The position numbers were made by a program, and so were the translations under genes. Shown here piece after piece: positions 1-5,576 of a DNA stretch of 7,414 nt (position 1 is the stretch's first letter; every line of letters starts with the position of its first letter). Origin of the DNA: an uncultured Oscillospiraceae bacterium. GTDB lineage: Bacteria > Bacillota > Clostridia > Oscillospirales > Acutalibacteraceae. The stretch spans positions 1-7,414 of the forward strand of contig URNB01000095.1 in NCBI GenBank assembly GCA_900549055.1, written 5' to 3'. Below the pieces are notes generated by a model, which was not told the origin of the DNA, ran no database searches, and saw nothing but the letters and a program-made list of their open reading frames with translations.

Positions 1-766
1 TATAAACCTCTTCTTTGGGATATGAGGTATCATATATGTACAAATATGAAAAATCTTCCGGAATAAACTTCGCTCTTGCAACAGAGCTTTTAAGCTCAAT
101 GTCTGCATGAATTAAAGTTTGGTAATCCTCCGAGTATTTTCTAAACGAATATCTGCAATCTGCGGTGTCGGAAAAGTCCACAGAAAAATAATCGATACCG
201 GAAAGGCTTGTCGCAGTAAAGCTGACAAAGTTTTGCGGAAGAAAATCATATGGCGTTGAAATTTCGTATCTAATATTTCCGACGGTTTTTTCTATGCCGT
301 AAAATTTGGAATTGCCGCTTTCGGTGCCGTGTTTTTTCATCCACACAATTAGTGTTTCTATCGGGCGGGAAGGGTCGGCTTTATCACAGTAATCACAAAG
401 ATATTTTCCGTAGTCGTGCTTTCCGTTCGGCTCGGTCTTATCACTTATATATTCATAACCGCAATCTTGGCACCTATGCTCGGTATATCCGCCGGTCGTA
501 CAATTCGGAGGTAAAATTAAACTCCTGAAGTCATGTTTGCACCCGGAAGCCTCACTTTTAACAGAAGTGCTTGATGACGACGAGCTGTTTGTAATTTCCG
601 CTGCAGTATTGATTTCTTCCGTTTCAGAGACCGTACTACTGCCGACCGAACCTGTAACAACCGATGAATAAGCGTTTGATTCCGTAATATCCTTGTTGCT
701 TTTGCAGCCGCATACAGCCGCAATTATACTTAAACAAAGGAAACCTACTGTAAAATGTTTTTTCAT
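1..766 (-). CDS. Predicted lipoprotein with a Cys-rich module, C-terminus outside window
   Basis: Open reading frame from ATG at 766 that is still open at the left edge, giving 255 codons. The start has a good ribosome binding site (AAAAGGGG at 773-780, 6 nt before the ATG). Residues 1-21 look like a lipoprotein signal: Lys2-Lys3, a hydrophobic stretch, then V18-C-G-C21, so Cys21 is the likely lipidated residue and the protein is probably anchored outside the membrane. Residues 22-75 form a Ser/Thr/Glu-rich linker with a run of six serines at 61-66. Residues 76-127 hold Cys76, Cys89, the pair Cys99-x2-Cys102 and the pair Cys124-x2-Cys127, with HDF/HDY and GYTEH elements. This resembles short modules repeated in clostridial surface proteins (from memory, not searched). 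The rest (about 130-255) is rich in aromatic and likely beta-strand segments and I do not recognise it. Base composition is more AT-rich than the pyr genes. Function unknown; probably not part of pyrimidine synthesis. Confidence 0.82.
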   Translation of the reverse strand, partial: MKKHFTVGFLCLSIIAAVCGCKSNKDITESNAYSSVVTGSVGSSTVSETEEINTAAEITNSSSSSSTSVKSEASGCKHDFRSLILPPNCTTGGYTEHRCQDCGYEYISDKTEPNGKHDYGKYLCDYCDKADPSRPIETLIVWMKKHGTESGNSKFYGIEKTVGNIRYEISTPYDFLPQNFVSFTATSLSGIDYFSVDFSDTADCRYSFRKYSEDYQTLIHADIELKSSVARAKFIPEDFSYLYIYDTSYPKEEVY

Positions 767-835
767 TTCTTACCCCTTTTTAAACATTTTTTTAATAAAC
801 ACGAGAAAAAATCTGCCGCATGTAAAAGTTTCCCT
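767..835 (-). other. Short AT-rich gap between deaminase and lipoprotein genes
   Basis: These 69 bp separate the deaminase stop codon from the lipoprotein ATG. The lipoprotein ribosome binding site lies at 773-780. A run of six T (minus strand) is present near 805-811, but no stable hairpin precedes it, so I see no convincing intrinsic terminator. A TTTACA hexamer at 821-826 resembles a -35 box, but no good -10 box lies 16-18 nt downstream. Whether the lipoprotein gene is read through from the pyr operon or has its own weak promoter cannot be decided from the sequence. Confidence 0.5.
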
Positions 836-1231
836 TCATATCCACCACTGCGGAGTGAGCTCGCCTAAGGTGACAATTCTTTTTTCTTCGTAATTCATCA
901 TCACTTCTATATCCTTATAGCCTTCGGGCATCAGCTGTGTCATAAGCTCGCGGCAGGCACCGCAGGGCGGCATGGCTTTTCCGTCCCGATTTACGGCGAT
1001 TACGCGGCGTATTTCGCTTTCTTCGTTTGTTATCATATTGAAAATCGCGTTTCTCTCGGCGCAAATTCCGAGGGTACAGGCGCCGTCCACACATACTCCC
1101 GTATAAATTTTGCCCGATTCCGACTCAATCGCCGCCGCAACGCCGCCCGCTTCCATCCATTCCGATATCTTGCGCGGGTTTAAAACGCTTTTCGCGGCGG
1201 AATACAGCTCATCCCATGCGTTGTTATCCAT
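836..1231 (-). CDS. Divergent cytidine deaminase family protein
   Basis: 131-residue protein of the cytidine deaminase fold. The zinc and catalytic motifs are intact: Cys57-Ala-Glu59, with Glu59 as the proton shuttle, and Pro-Cys90-x2-Cys93, so Cys57, Cys90 and Cys93 would bind one zinc. A classical homotetrameric cytidine deaminase recycles cytidine or deoxycytidine to uridine, which would fit a gene at the end of a pyrimidine operon. However, the N-terminal PYSxFxVGAA segment is replaced by a sequence with EAGGVAAAI (residues 27-35), and the ribose-binding N-x-E motif is C47-V-D49 with a loop one residue shorter. It therefore belongs to a divergent branch, and its substrate (cytidine, another nucleoside, or a blasticidin-like compound) is uncertain. 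The ATG shares its A with the pyrI TAA stop (TAATG), so translation is probably coupled; GAGGG at 1239-1243 is the ribosome binding site, 7 nt before the start. Family is sure, substrate is not. Confidence 0.9.
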   Translation of the reverse strand: MDNNAWDELYSAAKSVLNPRKISEWMEAGGVAAAIESESGKIYTGVCVDGACTLGICAERNAIFNMITNEESEIRRVIAVNRDGKAMPPCGACRELMTQLMPEGYKDIEVMMNYEEKRIVTLGELTPQWWI

Positions 1232-1647
1232 TATTTTGCCCTCGTTTCGCAGTAAATGCAGCGATAAACGCGGTGCTCCTTATCCGTCAGGCGGAAAATG
1301 TGCGGCAGCTCCTGCTCGACCGACGATATGCAGCGCGGATTTTTGCATTTTAAGACATTTGTAAGCTCCTGCGGCAGCTCTATTGTCTTTTTTTCCGCAA
1401 TTTGCCCGTTCTTTATTATGTTTACCGTAACATCGGGGTCTACAAAGCCCAAAATATCGGTGTCAACATCAAAATCCGAGTCGATTTTAATAATATCCTT
1501 TTTGCCCGATTTTTTGCTTGCGACATTTTTTATAAGCGCTACCGAGCAATCAAGCTCCTCCAGCCCCAAAAGGCGGTAAATTTCCATGCCTTTGCCTGCG
1601 GTTATGTGGTCTATTACAATGCCGTTTTTAATGGAATCAATGTTCAT
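1231..1647 (-). CDS. pyrI: Aspartate carbamoyltransferase regulatory subunit PyrI
   Basis: 138-residue regulatory chain of aspartate transcarbamoylase, which carries no catalysis but binds nucleotide effectors (in enteric bacteria CTP/UTP inhibit and ATP activates) and docks on PyrB. The N-terminal allosteric domain shows the typical GIVIDHI segment (residues 9-15) and KKDIIKI (49-55). The C-terminal zinc domain has all four cysteines: Cys101-x4-Cys106 and Cys130-x2-Cys133, equivalent to the Cys109/114/138/141 set of the E. coli protein. Two starts are possible in the sequence GTGATG: GTG at 1650 and ATG at 1647. I choose the ATG because the GGAGG site at 1655-1659 is 7 nt from it but only 4 nt from the GTG. 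The ATG overlaps the pyrB TGA by one base, and the ribosome binding site is inside the last pyrB codons, which suggests coupled, balanced synthesis of the two subunits. Presence of PyrI means feedback control of the first committed step. Confidence 0.97.
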   Translation of the reverse strand: MNIDSIKNGIVIDHITAGKGMEIYRLLGLEELDCSVALIKNVASKKSGKKDIIKIDSDFDVDTDILGFVDPDVTVNIIKNGQIAEKKTIELPQELTNVLKCKNPRCISSVEQELPHIFRLTDKEHRVYRCIYCETRAK

Positions 1648-2558
1648 CACTTTACCTCCAAAAGCTTTAAAATAAGCGCCATACGCATATATTTTCCGTA
1701 AAGCACCTGCTTGAAATAGCAGGCGCGCATATCACCGTCTACTGCTACGCTTATTTCGTTCACGCGCGGCAGTGGGTGCAAAACGCGCAGTTTATCACTT
1801 GCCAGTGCCATTTTTTCGGGGGTTAAAATGTATGTATCCCTAAGGCGCAAATAGTCTTCTTCATTGAAAAAGCGCTCCTTTTGCACGCGGGTCATATAAA
1901 GTATATCAAGGTCGGCAATTGAACTTTCAAGACTGTTTGTCTCGGTATATTCAACACCCTCTTTATCAAGCTTATCCTTAACATAGCCGGGCAGCTTCAA
2001 TTCATTCGGCGAGATAAGCACAAATTTAACGCCCTTATAGCGTATAAGCGCGGAAATGAGCGAATGCACCGTTCTGCCGAATTTAAGGTCGCCGCAAAAG
2101 CCTACGGTCAAATTCTCAAAGCCGCCCTTTTCACGATATATTGTAAGCAGGTCTGCAAGGGTCTGCGTAGGGTGGCAGTGCCCGCCGTCGCCCGCGTTTA
2201 TAACGGGTATTGAGGCATTTCTTGCAGCCACAAGCGGCGCGCCCTCTTTCGGGTGGCGCATTGCTATAATATCGGCATAGCAGGAAATAACCTTTGCGGT
2301 GTCCGCCACGCTTTCGCCCTTTGAGGCAGAGGAGCTTTGCGCCTCCGAAAAACCTAAAACACTGCCGCCGAGCTCCAGCATTGCCGCCTCAAAGCTCAGG
2401 CGCGTTCTGGTGGACGGCTCAAAAAACAGGGTGGCAAGTTTTTTGCCTTTGCATTTTTCGCTGTATTTTTCGGGGTTTGCTATAATATCGTTTGCAACGC
2501 CTATAAGCTCTTCAATTTCGCCCGTTGTAAGCTCCGAAATATCAATAAGACTTCTCAT
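1647..2558 (-). CDS. pyrB: Aspartate carbamoyltransferase catalytic subunit PyrB
   Basis: 303-residue catalytic chain that joins carbamoyl phosphate and aspartate to give N-carbamoyl-L-aspartate, the committed step of pyrimidine synthesis. The carbamoyl phosphate loop is S49-T-R-T-R53 in the FFEPSTRTRLSFE context; the mobile loop contributed by the neighbouring chain has Ser76 and Lys80 (in ASKGES). Further expected residues are Arg101-His102, His129 and Gln132 in the DGGHCHPTQ motif, Arg162 in GDLKFGRT, Arg224-x-Gln226 for aspartate, and the H261-P-L-P-R265 signature. The C-terminus has the usual YFKQ-x2-YG-x3-RMAL pattern. Length fits the family (about 305). The ATG at 2558 is 6 bp after the pyrE stop, with AAAGGA at 2569-2574 inside the last pyrE codons as ribosome binding site, about 10 nt from the start. 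It is directly followed by pyrI, so the enzyme should form the class B-type PyrB6-PyrI6 assembly. Confidence 0.98.
   Translation of the reverse strand: MRSLIDISELTTGEIEELIGVANDIIANPEKYSEKCKGKKLATLFFEPSTRTRLSFEAAMLELGGSVLGFSEAQSSSASKGESVADTAKVISCYADIIAMRHPKEGAPLVAARNASIPVINAGDGGHCHPTQTLADLLTIYREKGGFENLTVGFCGDLKFGRTVHSLISALIRYKGVKFVLISPNELKLPGYVKDKLDKEGVEYTETNSLESSIADLDILYMTRVQKERFFNEEDYLRLRDTYILTPEKMALASDKLRVLHPLPRVNEISVAVDGDMRACYFKQVLYGKYMRMALILKLLEVK
1655..1659 (-). promoter_or_regulatory. Ribosome binding site of pyrI inside the pyrB 3' end
   Basis: GGAGG on the minus strand within the pyrB codons for Leu-Glu-Val. Its spacing of 7 nt to ATG 1647, against 4 nt to GTG 1650, decides the pyrI start. 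Confidence 0.75.
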
Positions 2559-2564
2559 TTAATA

Positions 2565-3221
2565 TCATTCCTTTGCGCCGTTTATTTTAAGGTAATTTTG
2601 TATGCGTTCCACGTTTTCGCGGTTTTTTTCGTCCTCTTCAAGGTATTCTATAATATCGTAAACGTTAACTACCGAGTAAACGGGGAAGCCGAATTCTTCG
2701 CCCACTTCCGCCATAGCTGATTTTTCGGTCTGACCCTTTTCGCAGCGGTCTACCATAACAAAGGCGGCGGCAACCTTTACGCCCGCGAGTTTTGAGAGGA
2801 TAGCCATACTTTCCCTTATAGCCGTGCCCGCGGTTATAACGTCTTCAACTATTACCACTTCTTCGCCCGCCTGCGGTTTATAGCCTACAAAAACGCCGCC
2901 CTCGCCGTGGTCCTTTTCTTCCTTGCGGTTGAAGAAAAACGGCACGTCAAGCCCGTTTTCCGAAAGCGCCACCGCAACCGATACCGCTATCGGGATTCCC
3001 TTATATGCAGGACCGTAAAGCACGGCTTTTTTATCGCCCAGCTTTTCAAAATACGCCTTTGCGTAAAATTTGCCCAATTTTCTTATCTGGTCGCCTGTTT
3101 TAATTTCGCCCGCGTTTATAAAATAGGGGATTTTTCTGCCGCTTTTGGCGGTAAAATCGCCGAATTTAAGCACGCCGGCACTCTCTAAAAATTCAATAAA
3201 TTCGTGTTTATAAGCTTGCAT
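2565..3221 (-). CDS. pyrE: Orotate phosphoribosyltransferase PyrE
   Basis: 218-residue enzyme that transfers phosphoribosyl from PRPP to orotate, giving OMP. Visible motifs are FTAKSGRKIPYFIN with Lys26, GPAYKGIPIA (70-79), the flexible catalytic loop R99-K-E-E-K-D-H-G-E-G-G109 with Lys100, Lys103 and His105, and the PRPP-binding signature VVIVEDVITAGTA (122-134) with Asp127. A longer frame opens at GTG 3230, but ATG 3221 is preferred: AGGTGAT at 3226-3232 is correctly spaced from it, and with this start the catalytic residues fall on exactly the usual family numbers (26, 100, 103, 105). The gap to the pyrF stop is 9 bp and the gap to pyrB is 6 bp. The last ~20 residues are charged (Glu/Lys/Asn-rich), a normal variable tail. 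It acts directly before PyrF in the pathway and probably as a dimer in the cytosol. Confidence 0.98.
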   Translation of the reverse strand: MQAYKHEFIEFLESAGVLKFGDFTAKSGRKIPYFINAGEIKTGDQIRKLGKFYAKAYFEKLGDKKAVLYGPAYKGIPIAVSVAVALSENGLDVPFFFNRKEEKDHGEGGVFVGYKPQAGEEVVIVEDVITAGTAIRESMAILSKLAGVKVAAAFVMVDRCEKGQTEKSAMAEVGEEFGFPVYSVVNVYDIIEYLEEDEKNRENVERIQNYLKINGAKE

Positions 3222-3226
3222 TTTTA

Positions 3227-3232
3227 TCACCT
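3227..3232 (-). promoter_or_regulatory. Ribosome binding site deciding the pyrE start
   Basis: AGGTGA on the minus strand, matching the 3' part of the full AAGGAGGTGAT consensus, with 5 nt to ATG 3221. The alternative GTG start at 3230 would lie inside this site, which argues against it. Confidence 0.65.
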
Positions 3233-3929
3233 ATCCTATAAATTCTCTAACGCAGCGCTCATATGCTGCCACGGGGTCGGGTGCGGCGGTTATGGGTCTG
3301 CCCACCACTATATAGTCGCTGCCTATTTCCTTTGCCTTTTCGGGGGTGGTAACGCGCGATTGGTCGCCCTTGTCGCCGTCGGCAAAGCGTATGCCGGGCG
3401 TTACGGTTAAAAAGCCCTCGCCGCAGGCATTATGTACCGCCGCCGCCTCAAGCGGGGAGCATACCACGCCGTCAAGCCCCGCGCACTTTGCGTTCTTAGC
3501 GTAGTGCATAACCACGTTTTCCATTTTACCCTCTATCAGCAAATCTTTATGCATTGCCTCTTCGCTTGTTGAGGTAAGCTGGGTCACGGCTATAAGCAGC
3601 GGGCGGGTGCCGTCGGCTCTTGTCAGCCCCTCTATTGCCGCGTTCATCATGGCGGCAGTGCCCGCCGCGTGCAGGTTGCACATATCCACATCAAGGCGTG
3701 ATAGTACCGCCATTGATTTTTTTACGGTGTTCGGTATATCGTGCAGCTTTAAATCGAGGAATATTTTATGCCCCCGCGCCTTAATTTCCCTTACAATTTC
3801 GGGGCCCTCGGCGTAGAAAAGCTCCATTCCTATTTTAACAAACGGTTTTTTGCCCTCAAATTTATCTAAAAAATTGAGACAGGCTTTTTTGTCCGCAAAA
3901 TCGCAGGCAATAATAACATCCTTACCCAT
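3231..3929 (-). CDS. pyrF: Orotidine 5'-phosphate decarboxylase PyrF
   Basis: 232-residue TIM-barrel enzyme that decarboxylates OMP to UMP, the last step of the pathway, without a cofactor. It is of the short (group 1) type seen in Bacillus and E. coli, about 230-245 residues. Residues visible: Asp10 and Lys32 (VKIGMELF) for substrate binding, the catalytic array Asp59-x-Lys61-x2-Asp64 in FLDLKLHDIPNTV, the TQLTS segment (116-120), TPGIR followed by the phosphate loop with DQSR, and V209-G-R-P-I with Arg211 for the phosphate. The ATG at 3929 overlaps the pyrD stop by 8 bp (ATGGGTAA) and has a strong GGAGGAG site at 3936-3942. Nothing appears missing or unusual. Confidence 0.98.
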   Translation of the reverse strand: MGKDVIIACDFADKKACLNFLDKFEGKKPFVKIGMELFYAEGPEIVREIKARGHKIFLDLKLHDIPNTVKKSMAVLSRLDVDMCNLHAAGTAAMMNAAIEGLTRADGTRPLLIAVTQLTSTSEEAMHKDLLIEGKMENVVMHYAKNAKCAGLDGVVCSPLEAAAVHNACGEGFLTVTPGIRFADGDKGDQSRVTTPEKAKEIGSDYIVVGRPITAAPDPVAAYERCVREFIG

Positions 3930-4839
3930 TGTGCGCTCCTCCTATAATTTCGCTTAAATTATTTATGCCGTATTTCTCCATTGCCCTCGGCAGGTCTTCT
4001 ATAATCTTCTTGCAGGCATAGGGGTCTATAAGGTTGGCAGCGCCCACCTCTACTGCGGCGGCGCCTGCCAGCATAAACTCCAAAACGTCGGCGGCGGTGG
4101 ATATTCCGCCCATACCTACAATCGGTATTTTTACCGCTTCGTATACCTGATACACCATTCTTACCGCCACGGGCTTTACCGCAGGACCTGAAAGCCCGCC
4201 CGTTTTGTTTGCAAGCAGCGGCTTTTTGGTTTTAAGGTCTATTTTCATACCGAGCAGGGTGTTTATAAGCGATACGCCGTCCGCTCCCGCAGCCTCGCAC
4301 GCTTTAGCAATTTCGGTAATATCGGTCACATTGGGGGAGAGCTTTATAATTATGGGTTTATTTGTAACCGCCCTTACCGCCTTTGTAACCGCCGCCGCGT
4401 TTTCGGCGCTTGTGCCGAAAGCAAGCCCGCCGCCGTGAACGTTCGGGCAGGAAATATTGATTTCAAACCAACCTATGCCGTCGTCCGTATTAAGCGTTTC
4501 AACAGCCGAAACATAGTCGTTTACCGAAAAACCGCTTACATTCGCCATAACGGGCTTTTTGTAAACCGCTTTAAGGGTGCGAAGCTCGTGGTTTAAAACC
4601 TTTTCCGCCCCCGGGTTTTGCAGCCCCACCGCGTTTAAAAGCCCTTGCGGGCACTCGGCAATTCTGGGCGTAGGGTTGCCGAAACGCGGCTCTTTGGTGG
4701 TGCCTTTAAGGGATATTGAGCCTAAAATATTTATATCGTAAAACCGTGTAAATTCATAGCCGAAGCCGAAAGTGCCGCTTGCGGGAATTACGGGGTTTGT
4801 AAGGCTTATTCCGCAGAGGTTGACAGACGTATTTACCAT
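3922..4839 (-). CDS. pyrD: Dihydroorotate dehydrogenase, class 1B catalytic subunit PyrD
   Basis: 305-residue FMN-binding TIM-barrel that oxidises dihydroorotate to orotate. The catalytic base is Cys131 in NISCPNVHGGG, as in class 1 enzymes (class 2 has Ser); the cytosolic length and the adjacent pyrK show class 1B, which passes electrons through PyrK to NAD+. Other motifs are N15-P-V-I-P-A-S-G22, Lys45-Gly46 after GSIS, NAVGLQNPG (69-77), IIKLSPN, INTLLGM and GMGGIS plus VGAANL near the C-terminus for FMN phosphate. A longer frame with a TTG at 4878 would add 13 residues encoded inside pyrK; ATG 4839 is preferred because GGAGG (4847-4851) lies 7 nt upstream and the protein then begins like the family. 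The start overlaps the pyrK stop by 7 bp (ATGGTAA), consistent with coupled production of the two subunits of the alpha2beta2 complex. Confidence 0.98.
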   Translation of the reverse strand: MVNTSVNLCGISLTNPVIPASGTFGFGYEFTRFYDINILGSISLKGTTKEPRFGNPTPRIAECPQGLLNAVGLQNPGAEKVLNHELRTLKAVYKKPVMANVSGFSVNDYVSAVETLNTDDGIGWFEINISCPNVHGGGLAFGTSAENAAAVTKAVRAVTNKPIIIKLSPNVTDITEIAKACEAAGADGVSLINTLLGMKIDLKTKKPLLANKTGGLSGPAVKPVAVRMVYQVYEAVKIPIVGMGGISTAADVLEFMLAGAAAVEVGAANLIDPYACKKIIEDLPRAMEKYGINNLSEIIGGAHNG

Positions 4840-5564
4840 TCTATTTCCTCCCTTAAAAACACGGGGCCTTCGGTGCAAACGCGCTTAGGACCATTTTTTG
4901 TTTTGCAGGTGCAGCCCATGCAGGCGCCCGTGCCGCAGCCCATGCGCTCTTCAAAGCTGAACTGACCGCCGGTCTTCGCGGCGGCGTTTACCGCCTTTAG
5001 CATGGGTTTCGGCCCGCAGGTGTAAAAATAGCTGTAATCGGCGTGCTCCATTGCGGCGTTTACAAAGCCTTTAAGCCCGTAAGAGCCGTCCGCCGTGGTA
5101 ACGGCTACGTTAGCGCCGAGCGCGCGGAACTCATCCTCTAAAAATATTTCCGATTTTGTGTTAAAGCCTAAAATTACGTTTACGGTCTTGTTTTCGGCGA
5201 TAAGCTTTTTGCAAAGCCCGAAAAGGGGAGGAACGCCCACCCCGCCGCCTATAAGCAGGGGTTTATCGCCCGAAAGCGAGGTATCGTACCCGTTGCCGAG
5301 GGAAATTAAAAGGTCTAATTTTTCGCCTTTTTTTATGCGGCCGAACGCCCTTGTTCCGTCGCCTACCACCTTGTAAATAATTGTAAGGCTTTTATCGTTC
5401 CAATCGCATATGGAAATAGGGCGGCGCAGGTAAAACTCGGGTATTTTAATGTTTACAAACTGCCCGGGTGCGGTAATCGGCGAGGTATCGCCCGCAAGGG
5501 TCATTTTAAAAACCGAGGGGGCAATCTGCTCATTTTCCGTAACTTCGTAAAAATCCTGTTTCAT
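4833..5564 (-). CDS. pyrK: Dihydroorotate dehydrogenase electron transfer subunit PyrK
   Basis: 243-residue iron-sulfur flavoprotein of the ferredoxin reductase superfamily that takes electrons from PyrD FMN to NAD+. The N-terminal beta-barrel (about 1-95) carries the FAD motif L46-R-R-P-I-S-I52; the NAD domain begins with I105-G-G-G-V-G-V-P-P113 and includes TCGPKPM for the nucleotide; the C-terminal [2Fe-2S] site is Cys210-x4-Cys215-x2-Cys218-x11-Cys230, complete for PyrK. An additional Cys220 next to the cluster is not one of the ligands. A frame extension to TTG 5579 is possible, but ATG 5564 has AAAGGA at 5571-5576 with 6 nt spacing and gives the usual N-terminus. It follows carB after 11 bp and overlaps pyrD, its partner subunit. 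PyrK presence indicates NAD-linked, not quinone- or fumarate-linked, orotate formation. Confidence 0.97.
   Translation of the reverse strand: MKQDFYEVTENEQIAPSVFKMTLAGDTSPITAPGQFVNIKIPEFYLRRPISICDWNDKSLTIIYKVVGDGTRAFGRIKKGEKLDLLISLGNGYDTSLSGDKPLLIGGGVGVPPLFGLCKKLIAENKTVNVILGFNTKSEIFLEDEFRALGANVAVTTADGSYGLKGFVNAAMEHADYSYFYTCGPKPMLKAVNAAAKTGGQFSFEERMGCGTGACMGCTCKTKNGPKRVCTEGPVFLREEIEW
4847..4851 (-). promoter_or_regulatory. Ribosome binding site deciding the pyrD start
   Basis: GGAGG on the minus strand, 7 nt before ATG 4839 and located inside the pyrK 3' end. It supports this ATG over the upstream in-frame TTG at 4878, which has no such site at the right distance. Confidence 0.75.
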
Positions 5565-5570
5565 AGCGTT

Positions 5571-5576
5571 TCCTTT
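5571..5576 (-). promoter_or_regulatory. Ribosome binding site deciding the pyrK start
   Basis: AAAGGA on the minus strand, starting at the last base of the carB TGA stop and 6 nt before ATG 5564. The alternative TTG at 5579 lies upstream of this site and would not be served by it. Confidence 0.65.

Noticed and set aside
61..112. Hydrophobic or repeat structure suspected at the left edge in the lipoprotein 3' part
   Set aside because: Translation shows an ordinary mixed sequence without repeats or a membrane segment.
517..723. Minus-strand 68-codon frame within the lipoprotein gene
   Set aside because: It is out of frame with the lipoprotein, whose signal peptide, lipobox and ribosome binding site make that frame the real one.
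794..826. Possible promoter for the lipoprotein gene: TTTACA at 821-826 and TTTATT at 794-799
   Set aside because: The spacing is 21 bp, too long for a normal promoter, and the -10 match is poor in an AT-rich stretch where such hexamers occur by chance.
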